A DNA stretch of 64,000 nt from Curvularia sp. ZM96. Lineage: Eukaryota > Ascomycota > Dothideomycetes > Pleosporales > Pleosporaceae. The notes below the pieces were generated by a model. The model saw nothing but the letters and a program-made list of their open reading frames with translations. It was not told the DNA's origin and ran no database searches. Below are positions 23,977 to 35,931 of this stretch, in pieces. How positions within the stretch are numbered: position 1 is the stretch's first letter; every line of letters begins with the position of its first letter. Position numbers and translations under genes: made by a program. The stretch spans positions 2,666,001 to 2,730,000 of the forward strand of contig JAJGBQ010000003.1 of the NCBI GenBank assembly GCA_022457065.1, given 5' to 3'.

Positions 23977-24900
23977 CTATTGATGGTCTGTATTCGTCGT
24001 GACAGCATCCCATTCATCCAACAACTTAAGCGTACTATCAATCTTTCCTCGAATGGCAGGCGAGGCGTCTGAGCCCAACGCCACGCGAATGGGAACCTCC
24101 CTCCCCTCTGCAACGCCACTCTTCGTCAAGATATCAACTATCACCTTGGATCCCTTCACCACATCACCCGGTTGGTTGTTGTTCACCTTGTCCAACATTG
24201 CCCTGAGCTGTCCAGTAGCCGTCTCTTCGTAATCCTTGATTCGCTTTTCGCTCTTGACTTGTGCACCAGCATTAAGGAAACCGGTACGAAAGTATCCTGG
24301 CTCAATCACCGTCACAGCAATGCCTAGTGGAGCCAGCTCAGCATGCATAGCCTCGGAAATACCACTGCATGCCCATTTGGTCCCAGCATAGAGAGCATAG
24401 CCGGCATCACCGTGCCAGGAGCCGATACTTCCGAAGTTGGAGATAGTTCGGTGGCCGGTGGAAGCACGGAGGTAAGGGAGGAAGGCTTTGGAGACATTGA
24501 GCATACCAAAGACATTGGTGTTGAACTGATCGAAGTCCTCTTTGGGCCTGTGGCAGTTAGTAATGATGCCATCTAGGAGGCTCTGTAACCTAGGTTCGGC
24601 GGCAACTCACGAAGTCTCCTCGACTGCACCGACGAGGATGTACCCAGCTGCGTTCACCAGGTGGTTGATGTAACCATATTGGCTATTGGCCTCTTTGGCA
24701 ACTTTTTCAATCTCTGCTAGCGGTGCCGTCACATCAAGTGTCACAGTCACTGCACCTTTCTCTTTCAAGTCGGCAATGCGGGATGTGCTGCGTGCGCTGG
24801 CGATGACTCTGTGTCCTCGAGAGAGTGCCTCAAGAGCCATGTATTTGCCGAAACCACTGGATGCGGCGGTGATGAACCAGACTGGTACCTGCGAAGTCAT
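23977..24900 (-). CDS. Short-chain dehydrogenase/reductase (classical SDR)
   Basis: A NAD(P)-dependent oxidoreductase of unknown substrate. Two exons (24900-24611 and 24547-23977, 63-nt intron) give 286 residues. The nucleotide-binding motif is TAASSGFGKYMA near residue 11; the usual first Gly of TGxxxGxG is replaced by Ala, a substitution seen in many fungal SDRs. NAAG lies near residue 84 and the catalytic YxxxK is Tyr150-Lys154 (YAGTKWA). The C-terminal half resembles the group of fungal SDRs annotated as 3-oxoacyl-ACP reductase-like or retinol-dehydrogenase-like, with VTVIEPGYFRTGFL typical of it. The gene is next to a gene-poor stretch and the GTPase pair. Confidence 0.9.
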
Positions 24901-26022
24901 GGTAGTTATTATGGATATTGAGTTGAGATTTGAACGAAGCAAAGTGATCAAGGTCAAAAGAAGAGTAGCTTGTTCGATGGAGAGCCTTAAAAAATGATCC
25001 TGGTATTCAGAGGAAAGCACACCTATCACATCATCTTTATAGAAGCCTTATCTCCTCTATGTCCGAGGTGTTAAACCTTGGCCGAAGATGTTCGGCTGCC
25101 GACATTGCCATTCGGGTGAGCGTTGCATTCGGTATTTGACCTTATGTCCGTCATCAGCTCAGGGCCCGCTCGATTCAACTGGATCGACCCAACAACACAG
25201 AAAAGTTATCTTAAACGAATCATACATACTTCCTGCTGTCCATGCTACTAGATACAATGCAATATCTTCTTAGCGATGGGTCATTGAGTCACGTGATATG
25301 GGCGTTTACCCTCACATGTACCGTGGGGCTAGTAGCTTTAAAGCAGACTTCACCTGCATTCAGTTTTCGGCCTCATCAAATAGGATGATGGATATATTTT
25401 GGGGTGGTGATTGCGTTTCACTATCTTAACACGATGTTCCAGTAACTGCACTGGTAATCAGACTGCCCGCTTATATATCATTTGCACCTGTAGCTTTAAT
25501 GCGCATACAAGTTGACATTGCCTTACATCTCCCATACGACCATGGGAAAACGGGAGCGAGTTCATTTGTATGATTTACCAAATGCCAAGTTACTGCTCAA
25601 GGTTCAGTTGTTGCGGTCGCTTTTTAGAAACGGTAATCGGGTGTTGTATCGTAATTAAGTCTGGGCTGCGACCACCAACTGTGCCATACACCAAGTTTTT
25701 GTTTGTCGCTTCTGGCAACCCTCTCCCGCGCTGCCATGCCGCTGGTCCTGGGTCATGATGAACAAAAAACAACAAACGTTCTCCTTCTCTTGGAGAAACC
25801 CCATAAACACGCTTGACCCGCTCCCAGGTACTATATAAATAATGTCGACATCATTCAATCTATCGAGGCCCTGGTATATACATGATCTATTCTATAAATG
25901 GATTCGTTACGAGACATTGAACGCTGCAGCGGCGCTCTGCCCTCTACGCTACATTATACTGCCTCTAATTAAAACACGAACACCTATTTCCCATAACGCG
26001 CTCTACCTAATTACAGAGAATA
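24901..26022. other. Gene-free region between SDR and GTPase-ZZ gene
   Basis: 1.1 kb, AT-richer than the housekeeping regions, with only short unsupported frames. It holds the SDR promoter and the 3' end of the GTPase-ZZ gene. I see no transposon ends or RNA gene. Confidence 0.55.
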
Positions 26023-27809
26023 TCACGTCGAGACCACCATACTTGCAGGGCATTGAGAGATGAGGTGTAAATCATGGTACCTGTTGTGACAGGAAGCTCT
26101 TTCTTTTCCCCAGCAATGAAGACAAATATCGTAGTTCTCGTCACACGTACAACAGTCTAGTGACGAAAGTTAGTAAGTAAGAGTATTTTCGCGTTGACGA
26201 TCAGACTTACGAAGGTAGAGACTGTCCTCCCGCATATCGCCAGAACAATTGTCGCAGACGAGATACGTCACTTGATCGACATTGTACCTTGGACAGTTTT
26301 TCAGAGCAGAGAAGGCTTGCTTCAACCCCGGAGTGACTTGAAGGTCGCTCTTCCCATGGAAGAAGCAGCCTTTGCCCTTGTCTACACAAGATTTACATAC
26401 GTTGATGTGCAAATTGTAAGAACGACCCGACTTCGCATCCTGCACTGTCCTGTCACTTTCAACGCACTTCTTACATGCTGAGGTAACAATCGTAAGTAAA
26501 AGACTAATGCTGTGTAAGAAGTGGTGCTTACTGAAATGATCTTCTGAGGCAGAACAGCTTTTCAAACAAAGGTCGCAGAACGAGCCCAGGAACGCTGCCA
26601 TCGTGTCCTCGGGCGAGAGTCCATCCACCGCGTACTCTTTGTATGGTTGTTTCATACGAAACGCAAATTTTCGACTTTTAACAAATTCCCATTCAGCAGA
26701 AACTCGTGATGCTCGGTCAAGGATTTCTGGTTGTGCTTTGGTAAAGGCCGCTTCGCCATCATGCTTGTCATTGTCTAATTCGATCTTACGGAGCTGTTCG
26801 TGAAGACGTGCGAGCTCTCGTCTGTTAGCTTCCTTCTGCGCTGCATTACTCACCTGTAGGGACTTTAGCTTTTGCTCGAGTTCCTCTTGACGTCTGAAAG
26901 ACGCGTTGATAGTTTGCTCCTGTTGTTGCAACCGTTGATGCTGTACCTCGAACCGCTGCTGTGCCAACTTGAGCGTGTTCGCGTAGGCTTCTTTCGCTTG
27001 CTGCATTTTCTTCTCATACACGGCTTGAAGATTTGCGAACTGTCTTGCCTCTTCCGCACGGATTCGCATCAGCTCTTCTCTGTGAATGATGGTCTTCGCT
27101 GCTTCGGTATCGTCTACTGAACGTCCATGCATGACAATCTCCTCTTGTACTCTCAAAGTGACCTTGGGTTGGGGAGCGAACTGGGCAAGGAGTCGAATGC
27201 AATCATCCCGCTGATAAGGAATCCGTTCGATTCGAGAACCCTTGGAAACCATCTCACCCCACCATTCCCACGTGTCAGTAAGCTCTTTCTGGTGGCTTTG
27301 GATGGTGACTTCATCTTCCATATCGCAGAAACTGAGACCGAGCACAATGTTCTTGAAGTTGTTGTTGCCGCATATTTTCTTGAACATGAGAAGATTGCGT
27401 ATCTGAGATCCCCTTTGGCGAGGGATGTTCACCGCTTGGAGGTACAAAAGGCCATTCAACAATTGGCCTTTCCGGAATGATTGGGCCATCCAGCGTGCCA
27501 GCTCCCGGTAAACATCTTCGTCATCGCGCTGGCTGTCATCGAAGCCTGGTGTGTCAACCAATACATATGTTATTCCTCCTGATTTAAAGCGATACTGTGC
27601 GATATCTTGCGTGACTATAAGAATTAGTGACATTAGTACATTTTCCAATTTATGCAAAATGAATTTGACTTACCAGACTCCGTATCAGTGCTGGTGCGTA
27701 TGTCACTACGCTGCGTGACACGTTTGATGAAGCTGCTTTTGCCACTTCCGGTGACCCCAACAACTCCAATAACCACTTCATTGGCGTTGGTACTCCACAA
27801 AGACGACAT
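26023..27809 (-). CDS. AIG1/GIMAP-like P-loop GTPase with coiled coil and ZZ-type zinc finger
   Basis: Four exons (27809-27674, 27614-26532, 26477-26211, 26156-26023) give 539 residues. The GTPase domain starts at once, with the P-loop GVTGSGKSS (18-26) and G3 VDTPGFDDS (65-73), then a Gln/Glu-rich coiled coil (about 240-345). The C-terminal third is Cys-rich: one CxxC pair set (CDLC...CKKC...CKSC) and then a complete ZZ-type finger, CDNC...CCTC...YDIC..C with His pairs in HNRYHDLH. The last two introns (54 nt each) are decisive: without the final one the frame ends early and the ZZ finger is lost. ZZ fingers bind peptide N-termini, histone tails or SUMO. The GTPase resembles the AIG1/septin-like P-loop class common in fungal accessory genomes. 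No function is known to me. A related gene lies divergently next door. Confidence 0.82.
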
Positions 27810-28359
27810 TCTCACTGGATTACAGAAGCGTCTTGCGGAGCATGGGGGGCTCTTGAGGTATTGGAGAGAAGACCGGGGATCACAAGGCTGAGGTTCAGCC
27901 TTCCCCAAGTCGCCTCCACCAACACCATGGAGGCGTCTAGTATCCCACCAGCTGAGATACAGCCTCCCACAAGCCCCCCATTACCAGCGCCACAAATATG
28001 CCTATCTTAGTAGTAGCTGACATTCAGCCTCAAAACAAATATGCAGTGTATTACACAATGATTGGTGGGATTGGTTCAATAGGAGATCGTCTCTGGTCCT
28101 TCGTAAGCCTGCTAAAGATACACGGCTGCCTCAATTTGTTGAGCGTGGATGGTGGTCAGACAATTCAAGGCAGCCAACGCCCATATATCGTATCTCCATG
28201 CTGTGGCCATCCGCTCGTACACTACCAGCCTCATACCTGTTGGGAAAAAATTCAGACTTGCTAGACAGGCCCTCCACAGTAGCAGGTACTTACCCAGCAT
28301 GGCAATCTCAAACTCCCCGAGCAACATTATTAGGTATGCAACGAGCCTTATAGCAAATC
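27810..28359. promoter_or_regulatory. Shared divergent upstream region of the two GTPase genes
   Basis: 550 bases separate the start codons of two related, oppositely oriented GTPase genes, so a shared promoter is possible. A frame of 88 residues on the plus strand (27998-28264) has no motif and is not called. No repeat obvious by eye. Confidence 0.5.
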
Positions 28360-29716
28360 ATGACTTCAACTAAAAGTTCCATTAGCGCTGGTGATATCAT
28401 CATTCCGATAATGGGTATCACTGGCTCCGGCAAATCGACTTTCATCGCACGCTGTACCGGAAATGAAACTGGAATCGGACATAAGTTGCAATCACGTAAA
28501 GACATACCTTTCGCTTCAAATTAATGAAAGAGGATGAACTGTGGTTTACTGATCTAGATTAGATACAAGCGAAGTACTGATCCAATCCTTCAAATACAAG
28601 GGCCGCACCATCAGACTGGTCGATACTCCTGGGTTCGACGACAGCCGTAGCGAATTCGATGATGCGCAAATTCTCAACCAAATTGCAGGATGGCTTATGC
28701 TGGCCAGCAAACATAACCCACCTCTGACACTTAGTGGGATCATCTATCTACACCCAATCAACGAGGCTGGAGGGCGGATGAGGGGCACCGCGAAGAATAA
28801 TCTGAACATGTTTCAGGCTATGTGCGGTGACGAGCCCATGTCGAGCGTTGTTATTGCAACGACAATGTGGTCCAAGGTCAAAGAAAGCACTGGCCTGGAC
28901 CTGCAAAAACAGCTTTCTGAACGGTATTGGAACTCCATGATAGATGCGGGCTCCAAAGTTGTGAAACATGATGATACTTCGGCTTCTGCGTTGCGCATCA
29001 TTGAGCATATCATAAACCGCAAGGCACATGTGAAGATGGGGCTTCAGACGCAGCTCGTAGAAGGAGGAATGAAGTTGGAAGAAACTAGTGCGGGTCAGCA
29101 GCTTAGAAGCAAGGTGATTGAGGAGCAGAACAGGGCTAGGAACAAGCTCCAAGATGCACAGAACGACCTGGAGCAAGCTCTCAGAGAGTGCGACAACACA
29201 GCAGTAAACGATATCCTCGAGTTGCAAGCGAAGCACGACGCAATGATACAAGCAAAAGACACTGAGTTAAACAGCATGAAAAGACGAGCAGATGATCTGT
29301 ACCAACGAACTCTCGAATCGCTGGCTGCTGCCGAGAAGGAGAACGCGCGACTTCAAGAGGAAGCAGAAGAGAGTGTCGCTGCAATAAAAAAGCAGATTGA
29401 AGTTGTGAGTAGACAGCAATTGCAGAAGCACGAACCGCCTCCACCGAGCTACAGCAGCCACAGTGGCTACAGCGGTGCAAGCTCGGGGAGTCGGGACCCT
29501 GTGGCTGAGATGCAGCTGAAATTGCAAGAGAAGCAAATAGAGGCGGAGCAGCGCAGACAGGACGCGCAGATGCAGACTTTGTATCATTACACCTCGACAG
29601 ACATCGCGAGGCAACAGCTTAGTGAAGCCAAGCGGGGCGTGAAGTGGGGGAAGACTGGTGCAGTCATGGGCACTGTCGCAGCTGCGGCTGCCGTTGTGTC
29701 TTGCAACGTCATGTAA
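28360..29716 (+). pseudogene. Second AIG1-like GTPase with frameshift in its P-loop exon
   Basis: Exon 1 starts ATG at 28360 and encodes IMGITGSGKST. In the T-run at 28440-28443 the frame breaks: the continuation FIARCTGNETGIGHKLQS, which matches the family, is in the next frame, so one T is extra and the normal frame hits TGA near 28464. After a 66-nt intron (28497-28562) the gene resumes with TSEVLIQSF and VDTPGFDDS and stays open to 29716. This second exon holds the rest of the GTPase domain, a coiled coil, a Pro/Ser/Tyr linker, a Gln/Arg-rich helix and an Ala-rich hydrophobic C-terminal tail (GAVMGTVAAAAAVV) that could insert in or touch a membrane. Everything but the one base looks intact, so a recent mutation or a sequence error in a homopolymer are both possible. 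Confidence 0.72.
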
Positions 29717-30457
29717 CGTTCTCAGCCAGTTTCCAAACTATTGTCTTCTGGGTTGATGCATTGAGGCCGTGATGGAGTTATATAGACCGGATTGATTGAC
29801 GGTGCCACAGAGAACAACTTCCCTTGGCTTATAACAATAGACTTCTGTTATCTTAATCTTCTTGTAAGCTTCCAACCCTTGGTCTCGTGCAAAGGATCTT
29901 TGATGGACTTTGTTCTCCGACCAAATCAAACGGTGACGTGTTAGTCAAAGCCTGATCTGCCAGTGCTTTAGTCTTCAACTACTAAACCAGCAAGAGAAGT
30001 GGCCATTAGCCATAAAATACTCGCTTGTGAAGTTTTAGCTTGTATACGAGTGTGTTTCTGCTGTATAATCTTTCGAGGTTCGACAAACTATCGCCATTGA
30101 GTAGTCAGGTGGGTGACCACTGGCCAACTCTCTCTATAGTATTTTTTTTGTTCCATCAACATCTTTCTAAGAATGTATTGGCATTTTTACTTCCAATTAG
30201 TATTGGTTCAACACAAACGTCTGCACAGCTAAGGTTGAGATCCGTGTCGTGGATCCTGGCTCGATTAGACAGTTTGGTACGGTGGAAGTGGACGAGAAGT
30301 TGGAGAAAAACATTTTTTGGTACTTTTCTTTCAGCTTCGCTATCTCCTCTCCACCCTAGCCTTTCCTTGGAAATATAGTGAACAGCAATTTCTCGTACGC
30401 CCACGCCGAAGTGATGTTCATCAATTCTTGTACTGATACTTGACTTTTTTGGTCGGC
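29717..30457. other. Intergenic between convergent genes
   Basis: 741 bases between the 3' ends of the GTPase-like gene and the EthD-like gene. AT-rich, no supported ORF or repeat. Confidence 0.55.
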
Positions 30458-31405
30458 CTACCGAGCCACTGCCGCAACCTGTGGTACTTGGAAGTCCGGC
30501 GAATCAAATTGCTTTACTTCGAAGTCTAGTGCTTTATTGGAGATTTCAGCCTTCCAAGTTCCATACTCGAACATCGTGTCAGTTCCATGTCTACCAACGC
30601 CTTCCGCAAACTTTTGAAGAATCTCTCCGATCGCACGGTTAGCCATAGGGATCAATACCTCACAAGGCAACGGAGAGGAAGACTCCCCCAATACTAGAAT
30701 CATCCACTCTGCACTTCTTTGTACGTCGATGAGCGGATGCTCATCTGGCTGGGCCTCCTTGCCTGCCCATCGGTAGAGCGCCAAGGTCGTCCCGATCATC
30801 TTACCAAGATGGCTGCTCGGTAGGCTCTTCTCCAAGTGATCTACTACCTTCTCGGCAAGGCGTAGGTTCCACGTATATGGAGCACAGAGATTTATTCTGA
30901 TGATGATCTCTGTTGAATACCCAACAAAAGTTCCAGATACTAACGAAGACCGTAGGTCGCACGACTTGTTTGGACGTTCTATCTCCTCGTAGACGGCGAA
31001 CTTGGTATCGACGATGTCAAAAACCATTGCTTTCTTGTCGTTGTTGTTGTACCCCACTGGCTTTTCGTTGTCCCCAAGGGATCTGGTCTGTTCCAGGTTC
31101 AACTTCCGGCTGACGTCGTAGTACGGCTGGCTTTTTAGAATGCTTATATCATTCACGAAACATGTGTACATGTAGGCAGGCTTCACACCCGGTTTCTCTT
31201 CGTGGGAGTAATCGGCGGCGCCCTCGAGTGCGGTACCACGTACACAAGCGCCTACGCTGGCACCTGAATCATCCACGGAGATGTTGAGGAGATCTCTGTA
31301 ATGAAGGCTGGTCCAGCGAGAGAATGTCTCGGCATTGGATTGGTTCGGAGAGCGGAGACGTGGGTGGACGAGGAGCACGCCTGGTTTAGAAGGTACGGGA
31401 GCCAT
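30458..31405 (-). CDS. EthD-like dimeric alpha/beta-barrel protein
   Basis: A 315-residue intronless protein. Its start, GVLLVHPRLRSPNQSNAETF followed by a WTSLHYRDLL segment, has the pattern of fungal stand-alone EthD/dimeric-barrel proteins: a beta strand, a helix with an HxxDLL-like element, and then paired strands (AYMYTCFVNDISILKS). These proteins are mostly uncharacterised; some relatives sit in oxidative or decarboxylating steps of secondary metabolism. The C-terminal half is longer and more divergent. The start Met at 31405 directly precedes the conserved first strand. It is convergent with the GTPase-like gene; no clear functional link to neighbours. Confidence 0.65.
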   Translation of the reverse strand: MAPVPSKPGVLLVHPRLRSPNQSNAETFSRWTSLHYRDLLNISVDDSGASVGACVRGTALEGAADYSHEEKPGVKPAYMYTCFVNDISILKSQPYYDVSRKLNLEQTRSLGDNEKPVGYNNNDKKAMVFDIVDTKFAVYEEIERPNKSCDLRSSLVSGTFVGYSTEIIIRINLCAPYTWNLRLAEKVVDHLEKSLPSSHLGKMIGTTLALYRWAGKEAQPDEHPLIDVQRSAEWMILVLGESSSPLPCEVLIPMANRAIGEILQKFAEGVGRHGTDTMFEYGTWKAEISNKALDFEVKQFDSPDFQVPQVAAVAR

Positions 31406-33133
31406 GATTTTCTTGGATAGTGCAGAAATTAAAGTTAAGAGGCGGGATAACAGAAAGTTCTAAACTCAGAAAGGAGGTTATGTTGTTTCAGTAGATGGGT
31501 TATTCTTTCGAAAGTACTGTGACGAAGGAAGAAATTTTTTAGAGTGTTTGTGGAGAAAGTATATGATAGGTGAGGAAAGCCGGGGTGATGAAGAAAGCTT
31601 GATTTGATACTAATTCTATGATATCTGCTGATTTAAGTATCACATGTAACTTTACGGTTGTTTTCTTTTTCATGTGGCACTCACTACTGCATGCGCTTTC
31701 TCGATGACGGAAAAAGAGCGTTGGAGTCCCGGACTGCAGCACTGAGCACGCGTGTCTTCTCCAGTGCTGCATACAACGTGCATATACCCCTCACTCCCTA
31801 ATAAAAAAGGAATTAATGTTGAGAAAATAACGCTGCATGACAAGTCCCGTTACAGCCGTGGAATATATACAAAATCTAACGTACCATCACTAGTATGTTA
31901 GAAAGCCTCTCAGTTCCTCCATCATTCTGCACCAGCATGATCACGGCGTGCTCTATTGGAAGCGAATAGGAAAAATCCATCCCCATTCTAAAATGAGATA
32001 TAATAATGGCACGGTACATGAACACAAAACCACATCGGAGACACAAAGAACAAAGAAAAGCAATTACACATGATCAACAGATACGCCATCTCCAAGCCAC
32101 CCACGTCGTCATCTCAGTTCCTTGCAAACAACAGTGCATATTACAAAACCCAGCGCAATTTCCTAAATCAGAAATAAAAAAACATATTCACGCACTTTTC
32201 CCAGAGAAAACCAGAACAGGAAAAAGAAAAAAACTAGATGCAGCAATGACGCACACAAACTACTGGTACTTCGATCAGACGCTGTATCTCTTGTTACAAC
32301 CAGTAAAAGTCGTAAAAGCATCCCAAACCACCATTTCTTCAAACAGCTGAACCTTATAACCAAACTTAGTGCTTGAAGATCATGTCTTCAAGAAGCACTC
32401 GTCATCCAACACACAAGAAGACTCTTCAGCCAAGAAATCAAAGCAGGAGAAAATCACTCTCATTTCAACTCACCACTCCAAGTGGGCACAGAAACCCGCT
32501 CATGACACACTCTCCAATCTGATTTTGTGCTTTGAAACTATTCCACGTTACACGTACACATCCCATCCATCCATCCATATAATCCACTATCAATCTCTCT
32601 CTCAGTCTGCACTAATTCCCTCTCTCTCTCTCTCTCTCTCCGGCTACTTGCCCCCCTCCTCTTCCCCCGGCCCTCAAAAATAAGTCTCTCTCTCTCATCC
32701 TCAAGTCCCCCTCATACTGATTTCAAGCCCCAAGTCAACATATAATCAGTAGGTAAGGGAAAAAAAACAAGAAACTATGTAATACAAAGCCCCCATTCAC
32801 ATGCTTAAACACCCTCCCCCCCAAGGAACTCTCTTTCCAATGCAAAAAAAAAAAAAAATCCTTCTCATGCCCCCCCAATTGCCATTTCCCGGAATGAGCT
32901 AGGTAATGTAAAGATGAAAACGGTAAACGAAAAAGAGGCAGAATGCAACAGAGAAAGAAAGAATCTCTTGACTCTCACTCTTTCTCTTTAAATCATTCTT
33001 AACAGCATAAATGTCGAAACCTCTGCTTCCACTATCCCCCAAATAGATTCCCAATAATTCCTGCTTGGCCACAGCATCACTCTACCCCTCCACCACTCGC
33101 AAATCCCAATCAATCAATCAACCAAGAGCAACT
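31406..33133. other. Long intergenic region upstream of EthD-like gene
   Basis: 1.7 kb between the EthD-like start and the end of the Rsc4-like gene. It is AT-rich, with simple repeats: a (TC)n tract at 32619-32641, CT-rich stretches to 32720, and a run of 15 A at 32844-32858. Frames on the plus strand at 32006-32350 and 32369-32683 follow these low-complexity tracts and are not called. No gene or RNA seen. Confidence 0.55.
32619..32641. repeat. (TC)n microsatellite
   Basis: About eleven uninterrupted TC units in a gene-free, pyrimidine-rich stretch. Confidence 0.9.
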
Positions 33134-35931
33134 CTAATTCGTCGCCTGCCTTGGCAAATGCAAGAAAATCGTACACTTTTCAATCTCCACGTCGTCCTTC
33201 TTCGCCGCAGCCACAGCATTCTCACTCTGCTCTTTCCGCTCTTTTTCAGCGATGATTTCAACTTCTATCCGGTTCACGCCACCGAGGAGTTTAGCCTCGA
33301 ATAACGGCTCTCCCTTTTTCTTTCCGCCTTCGTAGCCCGGTCCGGGGGTGGAGCCGTTGATGCCTGCTGTGACGGGGACGCGGTTCGCTTCGAGAGTCTT
33401 GTTGCCGTTGACGGTTACGAAGAGGCGGTACATTCGGTTGGTGAGGGCGATGGGAATCTTGGGGATGATTTGGATGTAGGAGTGGCTGGGGGCGACAACC
33501 ATGGTGGCGCTGTATGTGGTCTTTTGTGTGTTGGCCAGGATGTTGACGGACCATGGCTTTGAGGCACTGAGTGCAGGGTGGGTGTTGAGTGAGATCTTTG
33601 GTATTAGTGCTTCGTCAGGGCCTGTACAGTCATTAGCAAAACGATGAGACGCCTAAACAGACTGCGCTTACTCTTTAGTGGAACTTTTCTGAAACAATCC
33701 ACGCGTGGTACAGGAGGTGCATGGTAACTCTGTGGCTGCTGAGGAGTATAGTGGCCATTCTGCAGACCAAGACCATTTGGATGTGGACTACCGCTACCTG
33801 GGCGGGACATGTTCTGTGGTGGAGCCATATTCGGATGCGGTGTTTGTACCGGAACACTGAGCCGTGCGTTATCGGGCGCTGTGCTTGCAGGCCTTATTGC
33901 GCTCAACGCTGGGGATTGTATGTCTTGCTTGACACCATTGACTACAGGCGGAGACCCTGCAGTCCTGCTCTGGCTAACGGACAACGGAGGGATTGTCGAA
34001 GCGCCGCCCTTTGACCCGCCCTGTAGATTTGTGGATGCTCCAGGTGTCCCTGCTTCGCCTGATGGGGCCCGTGATGACCGGTTACCCATGCTGTTGAGTA
34101 CATGTCGTTGCTGTCGTAAAAGTGCGTCATTGTCGACAATGACACCTGGAGTTGCAGAATCGCGAGCGCTTGGTGTATTAGGTTCTGAGCCTGGACTTGG
34201 TTTGAGCTTGAGCTTCAATTGCTGTTTAGGAGCTGCTGATGCTGTGGACATGTTGAGCTTCAGCTTCGGCTGCGTTGGCTCGTTAACCTTTGATTTGGCC
34301 TCTTCGAGTTTCTTGTAGAATATTTCCTATGCAAGTCAGTGGAGAGCCATGTTGGTGTTGTTAGGTTAGCGCACCTCGAGCTCCAACGAAAGGTTGTAGA
34401 TATCGCTGCCGTCTTCGTTATAGATGCGAGCATTCTTCCAGATCAAGCTGAATGCACTCTCAAAAGCGTCCCAGCTTTTGAAAAGGGTATGACCTGTGGG
34501 AGCTTCACGTCCAACCACGCCGCGAACCTTTTTCTGTATGGCATACAATGACATAGGGTCCTTAATCAGCTGGTAATAGTCCTTCAAGCTACGTGATGGG
34601 AGATTGTGGAAGGGGATGAATATCTGTAGGCCTTGGTCCTCATAATCAATGATCTCGCGCACAATCTGCTCCTGTGCCTGCTGAAATGTCTTGCCCTCGT
34701 AATCCGCGCCATCATTGTCGTCTGGCGCTGCAGAGGCTGATTGTCGCAGTTTCGATGGGGCTGGTGTGGCCGATGCCGCCAGGGCGGCTGCGCGTCGAGG
34801 ACGTTCAACGGTTTCCTGGGTAGTGGGTGTTTGTGGGGCTCTGGGTGTTGACGTAACGCGGGGCGACGGTTTCGACGGAGTAGAGTTGTCCTCGCCAGGG
34901 ATGGGTGTAGCTACTGCGACGTAGTTACCGTCTCGGTATGCTGGGTTGTGCTTGACCATCCAATTCGAGGCGGTTTTGCGGAGACGCTCGGCATCTTCGT
35001 ATATGACAGACTTCTTGTCGTTGTATGTCTTTGCATTGTTGACGAGCCGTTTACAGTCGCTCTCAACCTGGGCTAGGCTGGAGTATTCTCCGTTGAGCAG
35101 TTTTTTCTAAGGGACCTCGCGTCAGCAATTGCGCGCATTGATGTACAGATGTCGACTAAAAGTATGTGGTGGTGACGCTGGATTCATAGTTGGGAGAAAG
35201 ACGCAGGGCGGGCATGTGAAGAAGCAGACGGGCGGAAAGCGTACCTCGATGGTGTCGATAGCAATAGGTAGCTTGGTGAATTCGTAGTATTCAGGCACTT
35301 CATCCTAGAGAAAAATGTTAGCCCAAGCCATGGCAGAAGCGCAGCTAGAGCGTACCCTGTCTGGAAGCGTGAGGAAGTGAACTGCAATGGGTCGTCCACT
35401 ATAAGCTGTTAGTGACAATTCCAGGAGATGGGTCGCTGGACAGCAGGGAAGCTGTTCCCTGCAAGTCCAAAGATAAAGGGAGAGCACGCACGTCTTGTCC
35501 TTTGCCTGCCTTAAGCTGTCGAGGAACTTCAAGCCCGCCGTAGTCGTCGATTCTACCGTCTCCGAGTTCGCATTGGTTTCGGCCTGCACGCGAGGGGTTC
35601 GCAGTCAGCATTATTTCACCAATCATTCCGGTGTGTATCCCTGGTCCCCGATGCATCGCCGGCGTGCGCGTGGTGTTTTGGGGAGCGCGGAGGGGCCGAC
35701 GGAGGTGGTAGTGGCCTGCTCGTCGAGCCGCCCAGGTGTCGCGCGCTCCTGTCCAAAGCCCATCCCGCCTCGCGACCACGACGCATCGTGCATCTCCAGA
35801 ACACACTCCCGACGATGCATCGATTCTCCACCATGGACTGCACGTACCGGCCCTTTTTGTCGCTTCGCAGGGCGATTGTCGTGGTCGGCCGCAGCGGCGC
35901 TTGCGGCTTTGCGCTTGGCCGCGCTCTCCAT
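33134..35931 (-). CDS. RSC4: Rsc4-like tandem bromodomain chromatin-remodeling subunit
   Basis: Probable subunit of the RSC/SWI-SNF remodeler that reads acetylated histones. Seven exons (35931-35848, 35583-35492, 35398-35356, 35304-35245, 35106-34375, 34326-33672, 33621-33134) give 717 residues; all junctions keep frame. Bromodomain 1 (about 40-150) is spread over five exons, with RPIAVHFLTLPDRDEVPEYY and KRLVNNAKTYNDKKSVIYED. Bromodomain 2 (about 235-337) has FIPFHNLPSRSLKDYYQLIK and WKNARIYNEDGSDIYNLS. A Ser/Pro/Gln-rich linker follows, then a C-terminal beta-rich domain (WSVNILANTQKTTYS ... IEKCTIFLHLPRQ) shared with fungal Rsc4 proteins. Two bromodomains plus this tail favour Rsc4 over Rsc1/2, which would show a BAH domain. 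The N-terminus is Lys/Arg-rich (KRKAASAAAADHDNRPAKRQ), probably a nuclear signal. Confidence 0.87.
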
